A stretch of DNA of 64,000 nt from Peptococcaceae bacterium CEB3 (GCA_001029295.1 LDXJ01000053.1:48104-112103); one strand, 5' to 3'; shown: positions 24,437 to 33,940, counted from the first letter of the stretch. A program made the numbers and translations. The notes: generated by a model from the sequence alone, not told the origin.

Positions 24437-25747
24437 TTAAAGAGGCGGGAGTCCTCTGGGCGGATTTGGATAGATGAAATGCTCCATGAGCATGGCCGCC
24501 ACCACCCCGACCACAAAACCGTTGCCGATGATCGGCCTCACAAGTGCCGGAAACGAATTTACGACCTGAGCCGGCAAGAACGAAATAACCACACAAAGCA
24601 AGGCCGGCATACCCATAACCAGGCCGCTTTCGAACGAGAAATCTTCCGCGGAATGAAAGGCCATTTGCAAGGCAGCCGCCATTTGGGACGTCATGAGGTA
24701 AATCAAGATCCCGCCGATGACGACAGAGGGAATATAACCCGTGAAGCCGATAGCGCGAGGCAGAAACGCCAAGACCACCAAGCCCAGACCCGCCGGCAGC
24801 AGAGTCAAACGGGAGGCCACTCCGGTAGCAATGATCACGCCGGCGCTCACCGAAAAGTTGACCGAACCCACCACACCAAAGAGCCCGGATACGACGTTGA
24901 CTAAACCGGTTACCGTCACACCCCTTGTAATTCGCCCTTGCATGTCTGTCGCCTGCAGCATCTCATTGATCGATTGGATCGACCCCACATCATTGACGGC
25001 TACCGCCAAAAAGCAAATCAAAAAGGCGATCAATACTCCCGGATCAAAGCTGGGGTGGAGAGTAAAACCGCGGAAAAAACCGGCCGCGAGTTTCAACCCC
25101 GAAGCGGCTGCCTCATGGTAGCGCGGAAAAAACAGGGCGTAGACGATGCTGCCCCCGATAATCGCCCACACGATGAGCGTCGCCTTCCAAAGACCCCGCA
25201 AATAGCGGCCGGCGACAAATATCATCAAGACAAAAACCAGGCCGAACAGTAAATTTGCGCTCGGTGCCACCTTCCCATCCTCCGCCAGGAGCAAATGCAA
25301 CATCGTCGGACCCAGGGAGATGGCGATCAGCTGCAAAATGGCGGCCACAACCCGGGGCGTAAAGAGACGCCGCAGGTGGCCGAACAGGCCGGTTGCGCTC
25401 AGCAGGGCCAGCAGCAAACCGCCAACAGCAATAGCGGTGTAGACCGCACTGACGCTGCTGCCCTGACTGGCCGCGATGCCCACCATCAAGACTGTGGCCG
25501 GCCCGATGAGGACAGGAAGCCTATGGCCCCAAAGAACCTGAGCCAGCAATGAAAGCCCCACTACAAAAAAGAGTTTTTGCATGTAGGTTATCTGGACCAG
25601 CGGGTCCTTGAACTGCAAGGAAGCCACCACTTTACCCACGATTAAAGTCATCGGTACGATGATCGCCAGCCATTGCAAACCAAAGAGCAGGAGACGCGGC
25701 CAAGGGGGCCGATCATCCACGCCGTATTTAAACTCCAAGCTTATCAA
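24437..25747 (-). CDS. NCS2-family nucleobase permease
   Basis: A 436-residue polytopic transporter of the uracil/xanthine (NCS2) family, importing nucleobases with a cation. N-terminal KYGVDDRPPWPRLLLFGLQW is typical, as are FAVNDVGSIQSINEML-type motif in segment 8 (seen as VAVNDVGSIQSINEM) and GVASRLTLLPAGLGLVVLAF. Start ATG at 25747. A short remnant of the same gene persists at about 49590-49650 beside the second 111-aa/riboswitch copy, showing that this gene was part of the duplicated segment. Substrate cannot be fixed; a benzimidazole or purine is conceivable from context, which is inference. Confidence 0.85.
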   Translation of the reverse strand: MISLEFKYGVDDRPPWPRLLLFGLQWLAIIVPMTLIVGKVVASLQFKDPLVQITYMQKLFFVVGLSLLAQVLWGHRLPVLIGPATVLMVGIAASQGSSVSAVYTAIAVGGLLLALLSATGLFGHLRRLFTPRVVAAILQLIAISLGPTMLHLLLAEDGKVAPSANLLFGLVFVLMIFVAGRYLRGLWKATLIVWAIIGGSIVYALFFPRYHEAAASGLKLAAGFFRGFTLHPSFDPGVLIAFLICFLAVAVNDVGSIQSINEMLQATDMQGRITRGVTVTGLVNVVSGLFGVVGSVNFSVSAGVIIATGVASRLTLLPAGLGLVVLAFLPRAIGFTGYIPSVVIGGILIYLMTSQMAAALQMAFHSAEDFSFESGLVMGMPALLCVVISFLPAQVVNSFPALVRPIIGNGFVVGVVAAMLMEHFIYPNPPRGLPPL

Positions 25748-25929
25748 GCCCCTTATCTTCGAAATTCAACACCTTCGCCTATTTACATGCCAGAAACCAG
25801 ACTCACAACGAGCCTTGGTGCACCTCCCTCATTCTTTGGTCTGGATAGTTGTTTCCTGTTATTGTCGTTTCCCGTTATTGCCCAAAAACGTAAGGCAGAA
25901 GATGTCGGGCTTTTTGCCCGATTGGGAAG

Positions 25930-26574
25930 CTACGGACGAAGCTGGTCGTTGCTTAACACTATTCCGGTTATCCGATTGTTCGTCAAAGAGAAACTTAATT
26001 GGGGATGGTAGAACACCATATGGGCAGCTTCAGTTTTTGCCCCATTGATAAAAATCTCCTGAGAATTAGTGTTGATATCGGGCCTAAAACCACAGACTTT
26101 AGTATATTGGCTTAGAATGGATGCCAAAGAGTCGCCGATTCCGACTCCCCTGTTGGTCGCCAGCGCGGATGGCTCCGAAACTTGTATCTTAACCACGCCT
26201 CTAACAGGCCCTTGCTCACTTCTACGATAGAATACGACAAATAGACCCAGCTTTTTGTAGCTCCAGCCAAGGAACGGAGTGGAGTGAACCGCTTCCTCGT
26301 TACTTGGCTTACCGTATAGTTTCCGAACCTGGGCTTCCGACTCCCCGATCCGGATATTTGCTAAGGCAACATTGTCCTTTCTCAAAGGCCCTTGACCGGC
26401 TTCCCCGGCATTATCTTTGACAATTAAGACTCCGTGGTCCACCTTATTGAGACGCGGTCCGGTTGCTGTCTGGCTTTTTACGCTTGGAACGCGTTCGTGA
26501 GCACACCCCGCCAAGCTTAAGCCTATGGCAGCTGCTAAGGCAAAGGCAACTATACCCCTACAAACCTTTTTCAA
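25930..26574 (-). CDS. Predicted lipoprotein, unknown function
   Basis: A 214-residue protein with a lipoprotein signal peptide (AFALAAAIGLSLAGC; modified Cys near residue 24). The body contains IRIGESEAQVRKLYGKPSNE and LGLFVVFYRR, a pattern like SmpA/BLIP-fold domains, and a later IGDSLASILSQYTKVCG, suggesting two similar repeats. Probably anchored on the outer face of the membrane. Role unknown. Confidence 0.7.
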   Translation of the reverse strand: MKKVCRGIVAFALAAAIGLSLAGCAHERVPSVKSQTATGPRLNKVDHGVLIVKDNAGEAGQGPLRKDNVALANIRIGESEAQVRKLYGKPSNEEAVHSTPFLGWSYKKLGLFVVFYRRSEQGPVRGVVKIQVSEPSALATNRGVGIGDSLASILSQYTKVCGFRPDINTNSQEIFINGAKTEAAHMVFYHPQLSFSLTNNRITGIVLSNDQLRP

Positions 26575-26616
26575 AACGGCATCATTCCCTCCATTTCTCG
26601 GACCACTCGCTACCGT

Positions 26617-26733
26617 TTCCCGTTACTCCATCCTGAAGTTAGCCTTTCGCTCGAGCGCTTCGCTAAGCTGGTACAGTCCAACGTCCATTTTCATGCTCTG
26701 CTGGTGCCGCCCGAACAGCATGGGGGTCTTGCC
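26617..26733. repeat. Dispersed repeat, copy 1 (117 bp)
   Basis: The stretch from TTCCCGTTACTCCATCCTGA to GGGTCTTGCC is nearly identical to 33678-33794. A 72-codon minus-strand frame (26623-26841) passes through it, but no family is recognised and the second copy is not extended in the same way. It looks like a mobile-element or gene relic. Confidence 0.7.
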
Positions 26734-26897
26734 AATAATGCGTTGGATGCCGAACAAACGTAAGGCTTTTTTCAAGTTTCCGAATTCATTATAGCACAAG
26801 GAAAATCCGTGTAAACGTTGCACCTGCTTCACCTCTTGCACTTCGGCTTAGCAACCACAATTGTCACACACGATTCTTAGAAAAGAGGTGCAACAGA

Positions 26898-27037
26898 CGA
26901 CCGACCTACACCCGCGTTAGGTCGGTCGATGAATGAGTCTTAAGCAACTCCAACCGATGACAACGAAAGATCGCCCGCCAAGGGCCATGCGCTTGTCCCC
27001 GCGCATGGCGCAAAGCCGGGTGCCTTAAGCACCCGGC
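26898..27037. other. Three consecutive perfect hairpins
   Basis: CGACCGACCTA/TAGGTCGGTCG (26898-26928), GCCATGCGC/GCGCATGGC (26984-27009) and GCCGGGTGC/GCACCCGGC (27015-27037). The third carries the stop codon of the downstream-reading minus gene in its loop and probably ends its transcript. The first two have no T-tract and no evident partner gene. Confidence 0.65.
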
Positions 27038-27441
27038 GCTTGATAAAGCTTTTCGGCACAAATCTTTAGGTGTTGCTCAGGGTAGATGCGGAGGCGATTA
27101 GCCTCCTGTCCAATTTGGCCGGACAATGCGTTTTGTTTGCGGCTGAGCTTTCCGTTCAGACACTTGTGCGCCAATTTTTCCGCGACCCTGGCACTGTCTC
27201 CCAAAGTCAATCCGCGCAGGCGCCATTCCCGGAATGTTTCCCAGAACTCTTGTTCCGAAATTGTCCAGGTTTCGATATCTTTATCATAAGGCCAAAAGAC
27301 ATCCACCCAAAGGACGCCGTTGTCACTGAGTACCAGAAGAAAATGAAAGAGCTCCGAATTGTGCGCCTTGCCATCACTCATGAGAATATTTGACCGCCCG
27401 TTAGGAAATTCCGAACGCAGGTAAACCGCCGCTCTCGCCAT
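27025..27441 (-). CDS. Hypothetical protein, 138 aa
   Basis: A soluble-looking protein with Trp-rich central sequence (VDVFWPYDKDIETWTISEQE) and a basic C-terminal half. Its stop codon lies in the loop of a perfect 9-bp hairpin. It is upstream of no obvious partner; Rex begins 92 bases beyond its 5' neighbour. No family recognised. Start ATG at 27441 follows GGGATGGGAAGCC. Confidence 0.55.
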   Translation of the reverse strand: MARAAVYLRSEFPNGRSNILMSDGKAHNSELFHFLLVLSDNGVLWVDVFWPYDKDIETWTISEQEFWETFREWRLRGLTLGDSARVAEKLAHKCLNGKLSRKQNALSGQIGQEANRLRIYPEQHLKICAEKLYQAPGA

Positions 27442-27533
27442 GGCTTCCCATCCCTTCTATCCCTTCAATAAACTCCCTGCCTAGAACTTGAGTTTCGCTT
27501 CATAAATGGACTTCCCACTGCTTCTATCCCTTC

Positions 27534-28199
27534 CTATCCCTTCAGTAAACCTACCCCTTGGTCCGGCAAATCCCACCAGAACTTTTGAGCCCCCACCGAA
27601 AAGGTCAGGATCTCCAAATGCGTCACCAAATCAATATTGCGAAGTTCGACCCCTCGGGGAACGTTTAAAACAACCGGAACAAAATTCAGTATCGCCTGCA
27701 CCCCAGCTTTCACCAATTTGTCGACAACCTCCTGCGCGAAGACAGGCGATACCGCAAGGATAACCAGCCGAGTCCTTTTCTCCTCGATAGTCGTTTCCAA
27801 ATCGTCCATCGAATGAACCGCCACACCGTCTACCCGAGTGCCAACCTTTTCCGGATCCAAACTAAAGATACCGGAGACGACAAAGCCGGTTTTCTTGAAA
27901 CTGCTGTTGAAAAAGGCCGCCAACCCAGGTTCGCCGACGATCGCCACATTCCAGCTGGCATTCAAACCAAAGATCCTGAGAATTTGTCCGTGCAAGTCTT
28001 TAACATCGTACCCCACGCCTTTGGTTCCAAATTCCCCGAAATAGGCCAAGTCTTTGCGTACTAAAGCGGAATTGATACCCAGGCTTTTCGCGATGTCGTC
28101 AGACGAAATGGTAATATACCCCCTTCGCTCCATTTCCGATAGATTGCGCAGATATAAAGCAAGTCGTACAATGGTCGCTTCCGGCACTTTCAGTTTCAT
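27534..28199 (-). CDS. rex: Redox-sensing transcriptional repressor Rex
   Basis: A 221-residue Rex protein. The N-terminal winged helix (KVPEATIVRLALYLRNL; SDDIAKSLGINSALVRKDL with the DNA-recognition helix) is followed by FGTKGVGYDV and a Rossmann domain beginning NVAIVGEPGLAAFF, where the usual GAGNLG is GEPGLA. Rex senses the NADH/NAD ratio and represses fermentation and respiration genes. Its own operator was not identified upstream. The variant glycine loop might alter NADH affinity, which is inference. Confidence 0.9.
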   Translation of the reverse strand: MKLKVPEATIVRLALYLRNLSEMERRGYITISSDDIAKSLGINSALVRKDLAYFGEFGTKGVGYDVKDLHGQILRIFGLNASWNVAIVGEPGLAAFFNSSFKKTGFVVSGIFSLDPEKVGTRVDGVAVHSMDDLETTIEEKRTRLVILAVSPVFAQEVVDKLVKAGVQAILNFVPVVLNVPRGVELRNIDLVTHLEILTFSVGAQKFWWDLPDQGVGLLKG

Positions 28200-29094
28200 G
28201 AGCCATCCCTCATTTCCGTTTTTTCCTGCTGTTTCGGGGATTGAGGAAAAGGAGATAAACGTCTTTCCGAAACACCTTAATTCTTAACGAGACCAGGTTA
28301 GCATGACTTGGAAGTCGCCGTCTATAGTTAAACGCTATCGTCGCAATACGTTATTCCTATTGTCCGAGGCATATATCCCTTCCCGCCCCTTCGCCCCCGA
28401 CTCTGAAGAGCGGAATCTAAAAGAGTAATATCCCCACAAGCGCTGAAGCAAGGATAAAAGCCAAGACACCGATCCGAAGTCTTTTCGTGTTTAGAGCCCA
28501 GTATCCTCCAAGATTAGCGTATTAGAAATTCGGCGTCTATAGAATATTAGTAAACCCGCTATACATTTATCTTATGATTATGCACACCGGACTGGGGGCT
28601 TCCCAGGCTCCGCGGCGTCAGAGGGCGTTCACCCTGAAAGTCAGGTTTTTTGCTCTTTCACGGCTTGAGATTTACCCTGCCATAATGTAAGGAGATTGTG
28701 GATATGCCGATATTCTATAGACGCTGGTTCGGGACAGTGCTAACCTCTTCGTATAAGGTGCTTCTTACTTTTAAGACTGATCGGAGGGTTGTGAAATGAC
28801 GACAATCGTGGGCATAACACCCCCAACCGCCAAGAGAATTGTGAGTACGTTGACCTTTGGGAAATGGGGGGGCTAGGTGGCGACCGGGCTAACCGGATAT
28901 TCATATCGAACCCTAGGCGGATAGGCCAATTTAAGGCACAAGGTATCAGTAAAGATGTGCTTGTGAAAGTGGGTTCTTGATCTATCACACCGGCTCTCGC
29001 CTCGGTGCTTGAAAGATCAAATGTAGTTTACGTCAGCGCCCAGAGTTTTCTGAATCTAGAAAGCCAGAAATAAGGATAAAAGGGAGCGATAAGT
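28200..29094. other. Gene-poor region
   Basis: About 900 bases with no convincing gene. It contains a 192-bp terminal-inverted-repeat element (28533-28724), an open minus frame lacking a start but ending in a hydrophobic stretch (RIGVLAFILASALVGILLF, near 28420-28500), and a 26-codon plus frame from 28796 of doubtful reality. Confidence 0.5.
28533..28724. mobile_element. MITE-like element with 15-bp terminal inverted repeats
   Basis: GCGTCTATAGAATAT at 28533-28547 is the exact reverse complement of ATATTCTATAGACGC at 28710-28724. The 162 bases between have no gene but contain a local stem in the GGGGGCTTCCCAGGCTCC area. Size and termini fit a non-autonomous miniature element or a large structured RNA. 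No target-site duplication was confirmed. Confidence 0.5.
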
Positions 29095-29286
29095 ATGTTA
29101 CCTTGGATAGTATCTTTGTTGATTGGACTGTTTGTCATAGGGTGGGTTGCGGTTATGGTGGCCTCGATTTATCAAATCGCGAAAGCCGCTTTCAGGCGCT
29201 TGAGGAGATGGAAATCCTTCTTCTGCATTTCCGGGTCTTTGTCGAAGCCCGCATCAAAACACCTGACTCTGAAATATCACCGTTAG
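29095..29286 (+). CDS. Possible small membrane protein, 63 aa
   Basis: ATG at 29095 follows GGGAGCGATAAGT. The first 35 residues are a good membrane segment (LPWIVSLLIGLFVIGWVAVM) and the remainder is basic. A second frame overlapping the end complicates the call; a frameshift relic is equally possible. Confidence 0.4.
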   Translation: MLPWIVSLLIGLFVIGWVAVMVASIYQIAKAAFRRLRRWKSFFCISGSLSKPASKHLTLKYHR

Positions 29287-29352
29287 GAGGCCATTTTAGG
29301 GCGGCAAAGGGGAGACGCAACAGCGAAGAACCTTAAACCGGATTTGTATCTC

Positions 29353-29793
29353 TCACGCAAATACCCAATATTTGTACCCGATATAGCGGACAGACCAGGT
29401 GATACCCGTCACCGCGACTTTGGCTAGGTAAATGTTTACCCCCAGATAATCATTGAGGACTTTCAAACCCAACAAAGAAATCCCCAAAGACAGGACATTT
29501 AAACCGACAAATTGGACGAACTCTAACCGGGTACTCATGCTCTGCCTCGCATTGTCGAAGGTCCAAAGCTTGTTCATGGTAAAGCTGTTGACCACCCCAA
29601 AACAGTACGAGACGGTCTGGGCCAAGAGATAGTTTATCCCGGCTGTGCGAATGAGCAAGAGAAACAGCAGAAAGTCAACGCCCGTGTTGACGCAGCCAAC
29701 CAGCAGAAACCGCCACAAAGACTTGTACCTCGCCAGAGAGAACCGGTTTAAGTCTTTAGCGGGCGCGCGTAGAGAGTTTTGCATGTTAGTCAT
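29353..29793 (-). CDS. GtrA-family membrane protein
   Basis: A 146-residue protein with four membrane segments and the GtrA signature WRFLLVGCVNTGVDFLLFL near the start and NSFTMNKLWTF centrally. GtrA proteins help flip or position polyprenyl-linked sugars made by a GtrB-type glycosyltransferase. It overlaps the upstream GT2 gene by eight bases, forming a GT39-GT2-GtrA operon. Confidence 0.85.
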   Translation of the reverse strand: MTNMQNSLRAPAKDLNRFSLARYKSLWRFLLVGCVNTGVDFLLFLLLIRTAGINYLLAQTVSYCFGVVNSFTMNKLWTFDNARQSMSTRLEFVQFVGLNVLSLGISLLGLKVLNDYLGVNIYLAKVAVTGITWSVRYIGYKYWVFA

Positions 29794-30727
29794 ACCCCAC
29801 CTTTTCTTTCAATATATAAAGCGGCCTGGCTTTGGCTTCGTCAGCTATCCGCCCGATGTATTCGCCCAGTATAGCGATAGCGGCCAGAGTAATTCCGTTA
29901 CCGAACAAACCGACCGCAGCCAGCCAGTCCCAGCCCGGCGCGGCGAAACCGGTAAACAACCGCGCACCTAAGGCATAAAGCAAGTACAAGCCACTGGCTA
30001 GAATCATCGCCGTCCCAAGGTAACCGGCCAGTTTCAGCGGCTTGTAGGAAAAGGAAGTGATGCCGTCGGCCGCTAATTTCAGCATCTTGCGCAGAGGATA
30101 CTTGGTTTCCCCAGCGAAACGCTCGTCCCGGACAAACTCCACTCCCGTCTGTTTAAAGCCGATCCAACTGGCCAGGCCCCGCACGTAACGGTTTCTTTCG
30201 GGCAGAGACTTGAGGGCATCGCAGGCCTTGCGGTCTAGTAACCGGAAGTCGCCGGCATCCAAGGGTACATCCACCTCGGTCAGACCGCGCAAAAGCTTAT
30301 AGAAAAGTTTGGCGGTCAACTTCTTAAAAAAGGTTTCGCCCTTTCTCGCCGCTCTTCTTCCGTACACCACGTCGAAACCCTGCCGCCACTTCTCGATCAT
30401 CGCCGGTATCACTTCCGGAGGGTCCTGCAGGTCGGCGTCTATCACAACCACCGCCGAGCCGCGGGAATGATCCATTCCCGCGGTTATGGCGGTCTGATGG
30501 CCAAAGTTCCGGGAAAAACTCAGGAGCTTGATATTCTCGTCCGTCCGGCAGAGTTCGCGTGCCAGATCCAGGGTTTGATCCCGGCTGCCGTCGTCGACAA
30601 AGATGATCTCGTAAGGCTCGCGGGTAGAGTCCAACACCTGTTTCAACCGCTTATAAGTTTCCGGAAGCACCTGCTCTTCGTTGTATAAAGGTACTACTAC
30701 GGAGAGCTCAACTGGCCTGTTATCCAT
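29786..30727 (-). CDS. Polyprenyl-phosphate glycosyltransferase, family 2 (GtrB/YkcC-like)
   Basis: A 313-residue GT2 enzyme. The GT-A domain has VVPLYNEEQVLPETYKRL, the metal-binding IDADLQDPPEVIPAM, and FVDDGSRDQTLDLAR; the C-terminus has two membrane segments (LAGYLGTAMILASGLYLLYA; WLAAVGLFGNGITLAAIAIL). It probably loads a sugar from a nucleotide donor onto undecaprenyl phosphate. Gene order with GT39 and GtrA resembles the Bacillus ykcB-ykcC set. Confidence 0.87.
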   Translation of the reverse strand: MDNRPVELSVVVPLYNEEQVLPETYKRLKQVLDSTREPYEIIFVDDGSRDQTLDLARELCRTDENIKLLSFSRNFGHQTAITAGMDHSRGSAVVVIDADLQDPPEVIPAMIEKWRQGFDVVYGRRAARKGETFFKKLTAKLFYKLLRGLTEVDVPLDAGDFRLLDRKACDALKSLPERNRYVRGLASWIGFKQTGVEFVRDERFAGETKYPLRKMLKLAADGITSFSYKPLKLAGYLGTAMILASGLYLLYALGARLFTGFAAPGWDWLAAVGLFGNGITLAAIAILGEYIGRIADEAKARPLYILKEKVGYD

Positions 30728-30749
30728 ATTTACCCTCCATTCTACGAAA

Positions 30750-32801
30750 TCAGGATGCCGCGGCGGGGTTCAAGTCGTACAACTGCAGGCCAGGCATACG
30801 GCCCATCCATGGAGAACCGCCCTTGCCGGCGGCAGACGCGTTGCCATCCCATTCCTGTTGCGGAACCAGGGTCCCATGTGCCTCCACCCACTGAGTAACC
30901 GCCATCTGATCGCCCATCCAACCGAACCCGGCGGTGGGATTAGAATTCTTTCCCCCGCTGACGCCAGGCGAACTGGCAACCATGAAATATCTGAGCTCGC
31001 CGGCCGCAACCATCTGCTGCAGCCGAGCCACCGTCAGTATGGGATCCCGTCCCATGAACCCGCCGACCGCCATCACCGCTTTACCGGTCTGCAGGATGAT
31101 CGGCGCGGCCGTCATCGCGTTGGGAACCGCCACCAGATAGGTTGCGTTGCCGTTATGCCGGAGCAGAAAATTGACCAATTTCGACGTATTGATATTGCCG
31201 CCGAAACCGAATCCTCCGAAGCCCCGTCCGTTCGCGCCGTTCTCGGCCAACTCCGGACCGGCAGTGGGGCTGCTGGCGTTGGTCCCATACATCATGGGGG
31301 TAAGCGACCAGACCGCCGGGGCGACGAGCAGAGCGGACAAAGCGATCGCCGCGATGAACCTTGCTCCCCGGGCCGGTTCCGTCCCGCTCCTCACCTTGCC
31401 GATGACCAGGGCGAGGGCGCACAATCCGCTTACACCGGCTGCCACGGGGGTAAGCCAGGTACTCCACGCCGAATAACCGGACAGGATAAATACCTGTAAA
31501 GCGCCGGTGGCCGCCAGGGCCACAGGGAGGAAGTAAGCTTTCCACCCGCTCTCGTCCCGGTACAGCAGGTACATCTCCCGAAAGCCCATAGCCGCCAGTG
31601 CCGCTATCCCGGGCGCCAACATAGACATGTAGTACAGGTGGGCCAAACTGGCTATACTGAAATACACCACCATAGGGAGGACCCACAACCCCCAAAAGAC
31701 CAGCGCCAGCCGTACAGTCCTGGATTCGTCCGGGTCAGCGCCGCGCCGCCTGCTTCTCAAATAGGCCCCGAGGATACCGAGGAAGGCCAGCGGCAGCAAC
31801 CAGCTAATCTGTCCGGCCATCTGGTTGTCCAGAAGCCGTAAAAGTCCGCTGCCGCCACCACCCATGCCGAATCCGCCATGTCCCCGCGCCCCGCCGCTCC
31901 GAGCCCCTTTCCCTGTCGGGGCATGAAACCCGGCTTTGATGCCGGCGAGTTCGCGTTCCCAATTGTTCGTCAACTTTGGCGTAGCATTCGCCTTAAAGTC
32001 AAGGAACCCGTGTCGGGGGAGGACCCTCTGGATGCCGTTGTAGCCGACGGCCAGTTCCAGTTCCGAATTGGTCTGGCTGCTCCCTACGTAGGGACGCATA
32101 GAGGCAGGCGTCATATCGACGACGGTTATCCAAGAAAGGGATACCACCACAAGCACTGCTGTGGCCAGCGCCAGGTGTGCCAGCTTGCGTCCCGGCTTCA
32201 CCCTGGCATAAAGCCAGTAGACCCCATAGAACGCCGGCACGACCAAAAATGCCTCGGCCATTTTGACGTTGAAACCAAGGCCCACGAGACCCAGGGCGAG
32301 TACCAGATACCTCAAACTGGACCGTTCAGCGGCAAGAATTAGAGCCCAGGCAGCGAAAAGAACCACCATGACCAGGATCGGGTCCGGTTCGTTGGTCCGG
32401 CTCACCGCCACCAGAATCGGAGTTACGGCCAAGACGCCGGCAGCCACAAGACCGCAGCTTTTGCCGAATACTCTCTGGACCAGATGATAAATCAGAGCCA
32501 CCGATACTACTGTCGCCAGGGCCTCAGGCAGGATCATGCTCCAGCCGTGGAAGCCGAAAAGTCTCGCGCTGGCCGCCTGAAGCCAGAAAGCGACAGGCGG
32601 TTTGTCGATAGTCACATAGCCGCCTGGATCAAAGGATAAAAAGAAAAAGTTATGCCAACTCATTAGCATACTCTTTACCGCGGCAGCGTAATACGTGTTA
32701 CCGTAACCTTCCGTGCCGACTGCATAATAACTGAGAAACCCGGTAACCGCCAGAATAAAGAACAAGATTATCTGATGCCACGTTCTTCGTATGGTCTCCA
32801 T
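30750..32801 (-). CDS. GT39/ArnT-like membrane glycosyltransferase (YkcB-like)
   Basis: A 683-residue GT-C fold enzyme with about twelve membrane segments. N-terminal YAAAVKSMLMSWHNFF and VTIDKPPVAFWLQAASARLF contain the family's catalytic-loop Asp region, and YSIAKNEPD-type sequence is seen as VSRTNEPDPILVM. A Gly-rich loop (GHGGFGMGGGGSG) near residue 310 and another (GRGFGGFGFGGN) near 520 are unusual extracytoplasmic linkers. It would transfer a sugar from the polyprenyl carrier made by the adjacent GT2 to an envelope acceptor. The ATG at 32801 follows AAAGGGGACAGTCA. Confidence 0.85.
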   Translation of the reverse strand: METIRRTWHQIILFFILAVTGFLSYYAVGTEGYGNTYYAAAVKSMLMSWHNFFFLSFDPGGYVTIDKPPVAFWLQAASARLFGFHGWSMILPEALATVVSVALIYHLVQRVFGKSCGLVAAGVLAVTPILVAVSRTNEPDPILVMVVLFAAWALILAAERSSLRYLVLALGLVGLGFNVKMAEAFLVVPAFYGVYWLYARVKPGRKLAHLALATAVLVVVSLSWITVVDMTPASMRPYVGSSQTNSELELAVGYNGIQRVLPRHGFLDFKANATPKLTNNWERELAGIKAGFHAPTGKGARSGGARGHGGFGMGGGGSGLLRLLDNQMAGQISWLLPLAFLGILGAYLRSRRRGADPDESRTVRLALVFWGLWVLPMVVYFSIASLAHLYYMSMLAPGIAALAAMGFREMYLLYRDESGWKAYFLPVALAATGALQVFILSGYSAWSTWLTPVAAGVSGLCALALVIGKVRSGTEPARGARFIAAIALSALLVAPAVWSLTPMMYGTNASSPTAGPELAENGANGRGFGGFGFGGNINTSKLVNFLLRHNGNATYLVAVPNAMTAAPIILQTGKAVMAVGGFMGRDPILTVARLQQMVAAGELRYFMVASSPGVSGGKNSNPTAGFGWMGDQMAVTQWVEAHGTLVPQQEWDGNASAAGKGGSPWMGRMPGLQLYDLNPAAAS

Positions 32802-33004
32802 TGACTGTCCCCTTTCACGTTTGCCACCAGCTGTTCTGCTAAAGCTTGATATACTCCATCTCCCCTCCGTTCACAAAGTATTTTACCCGCCATTTGTTTC
32901 AATTTCTTGGGGGAGAATTTCAGGAACCTTGAACTTTTTGTGGACAGCTCCTACACAATTCGGGTACCAAATACGGGCAAAATCCGTTTTTAAGATCATA
33001 AAAA

Positions 33005-33035
33005 AATCCTCCCTTTTCGTGCTCTGAGGAGGATT
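33005..33035 (-). terminator. Rho-independent terminator, minus strand
   Basis: On the minus strand AATCCTCC...GGAGGATT followed by T6. No gene lies within 900 bases upstream on that strand, so it may end a small RNA or be left from a deleted gene. Confidence 0.65.
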
Positions 33036-33104
33036 AGGCTTCAGATTATGCCTTTGATTTGGTTTAGCTAATTTAGCCGAAAAATAACCTGTTTTCAAGC
33101 TTGT

Positions 33105-33263
33105 TTGTTCAAGAACGGGCAGAGGCCCATCCTGCAGATCACTTGCAGAAAGAAGAATATAGCAAATATCTTCTCATCCGCCATTCAGAGAAATCCCCCT
33201 CAGGCTGTACCGTCAGCATTAAAGAGGAGGCCATCAGAAAGGAGTTGGAGACAGCCGTTGGAT
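33105..33263 (+). pseudogene. Transposase fragment, IS1634-like
   Basis: A start-less frame from about 33105 encodes QERAEAHPADHLQKEEYSKY followed by LLIRHSEKSPSGCTVSIKEE to a stop at 33263. The K-YLLI...V.IKEEAIRKELE pattern resembles the segment before the last catalytic residue of IS1634/IS4-type transposases. The rest of the element is missing. The region from 33264 to 33940 holds further protein-like but unassigned scraps (for example FEIEDTINSFGGKINVYDTI near 33490). Confidence 0.5.
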
Positions 33264-33677
33264 GATCCTCATAACGAATGATGTGACCAACGCTAAACCA
33301 TGAAGCAATCGCTCATCAGCTTATCTAAACTACGCATCCAACTAGTAAATGGAACTCGAATCCTGTTCCCGCTTACTGAAAATCAAAGCACCATCTACAA
33401 AGCGTTTAATGTTAAAGGACCTGTGTAGGTATAATTATCGACGGGATCTTAGGATTAATATACTCCGAAGGAGAAATTATATGGATTTGAAATTGAAGAT
33501 ACCATTAACAGTTTTGGCGGCAAAATTAACGTTTATGATACAATAGACTTACAACTTGCAAGAAAGCCGTAACCCCACAGTATGAGCCAGACTGTGTGAA
33601 AACGACTAGGCATACCGTGGGTCCCAACACCTATTACTTGGTCATCTATCTGGGAGTTCAGCATGACCCCAGCCATT

Positions 33678-33794
33678 CTTCCCGTTACTCCATCCTGAAG
33701 TTAGCCCTTCGCTCGAGCGCTTCGCTAAGATTGTACAGTCCAACGTCCATTTTCATGCTCTGATGGTGCCGCCCGAACGGTATGAGGGTCTTGC
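33678..33794. repeat. Dispersed repeat, copy 2 (117 bp)
   Basis: Near-identical to 26617-26733. Both copies are followed within 30-120 bases by ACCACAATTG and a CACA-GATTCT-like run, so the original repeat was longer and copy 1 or 2 has an indel. Confidence 0.7.
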
Positions 33795-33848
33795 CCGAGG
33801 ACCACAATTGCCTCACAGGATTCTCAGCAAATTTTAAGAAGTCCCGGA

Positions 33849-33854
33849 TATAAT
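33849..33854 (+). promoter_or_regulatory. Candidate -10 element of the dlt operon
   Basis: TATAAT at 33849-33854, 87 bases before the dltC ATG. No -35 box at standard spacing was found, so an activator or alternative sigma factor might be needed. Confidence 0.35.
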
Positions 33855-33940
33855 GGTTGGCATATTCCCAAGCGGCGCGTGAGCAGCATAACGCACTGGA
33901 TCAACGCAACAAAAGATCAACGCGATAAAGGAGAAAAGGG

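Noticed and set aside
28796..28876. 26-codon plus-strand peptide
   Set aside because: Too short and without similarity or a convincing promoter.
32883..33098. 71-codon minus-strand frame
   Set aside because: It crosses a strong terminator hairpin and its sequence looks random.
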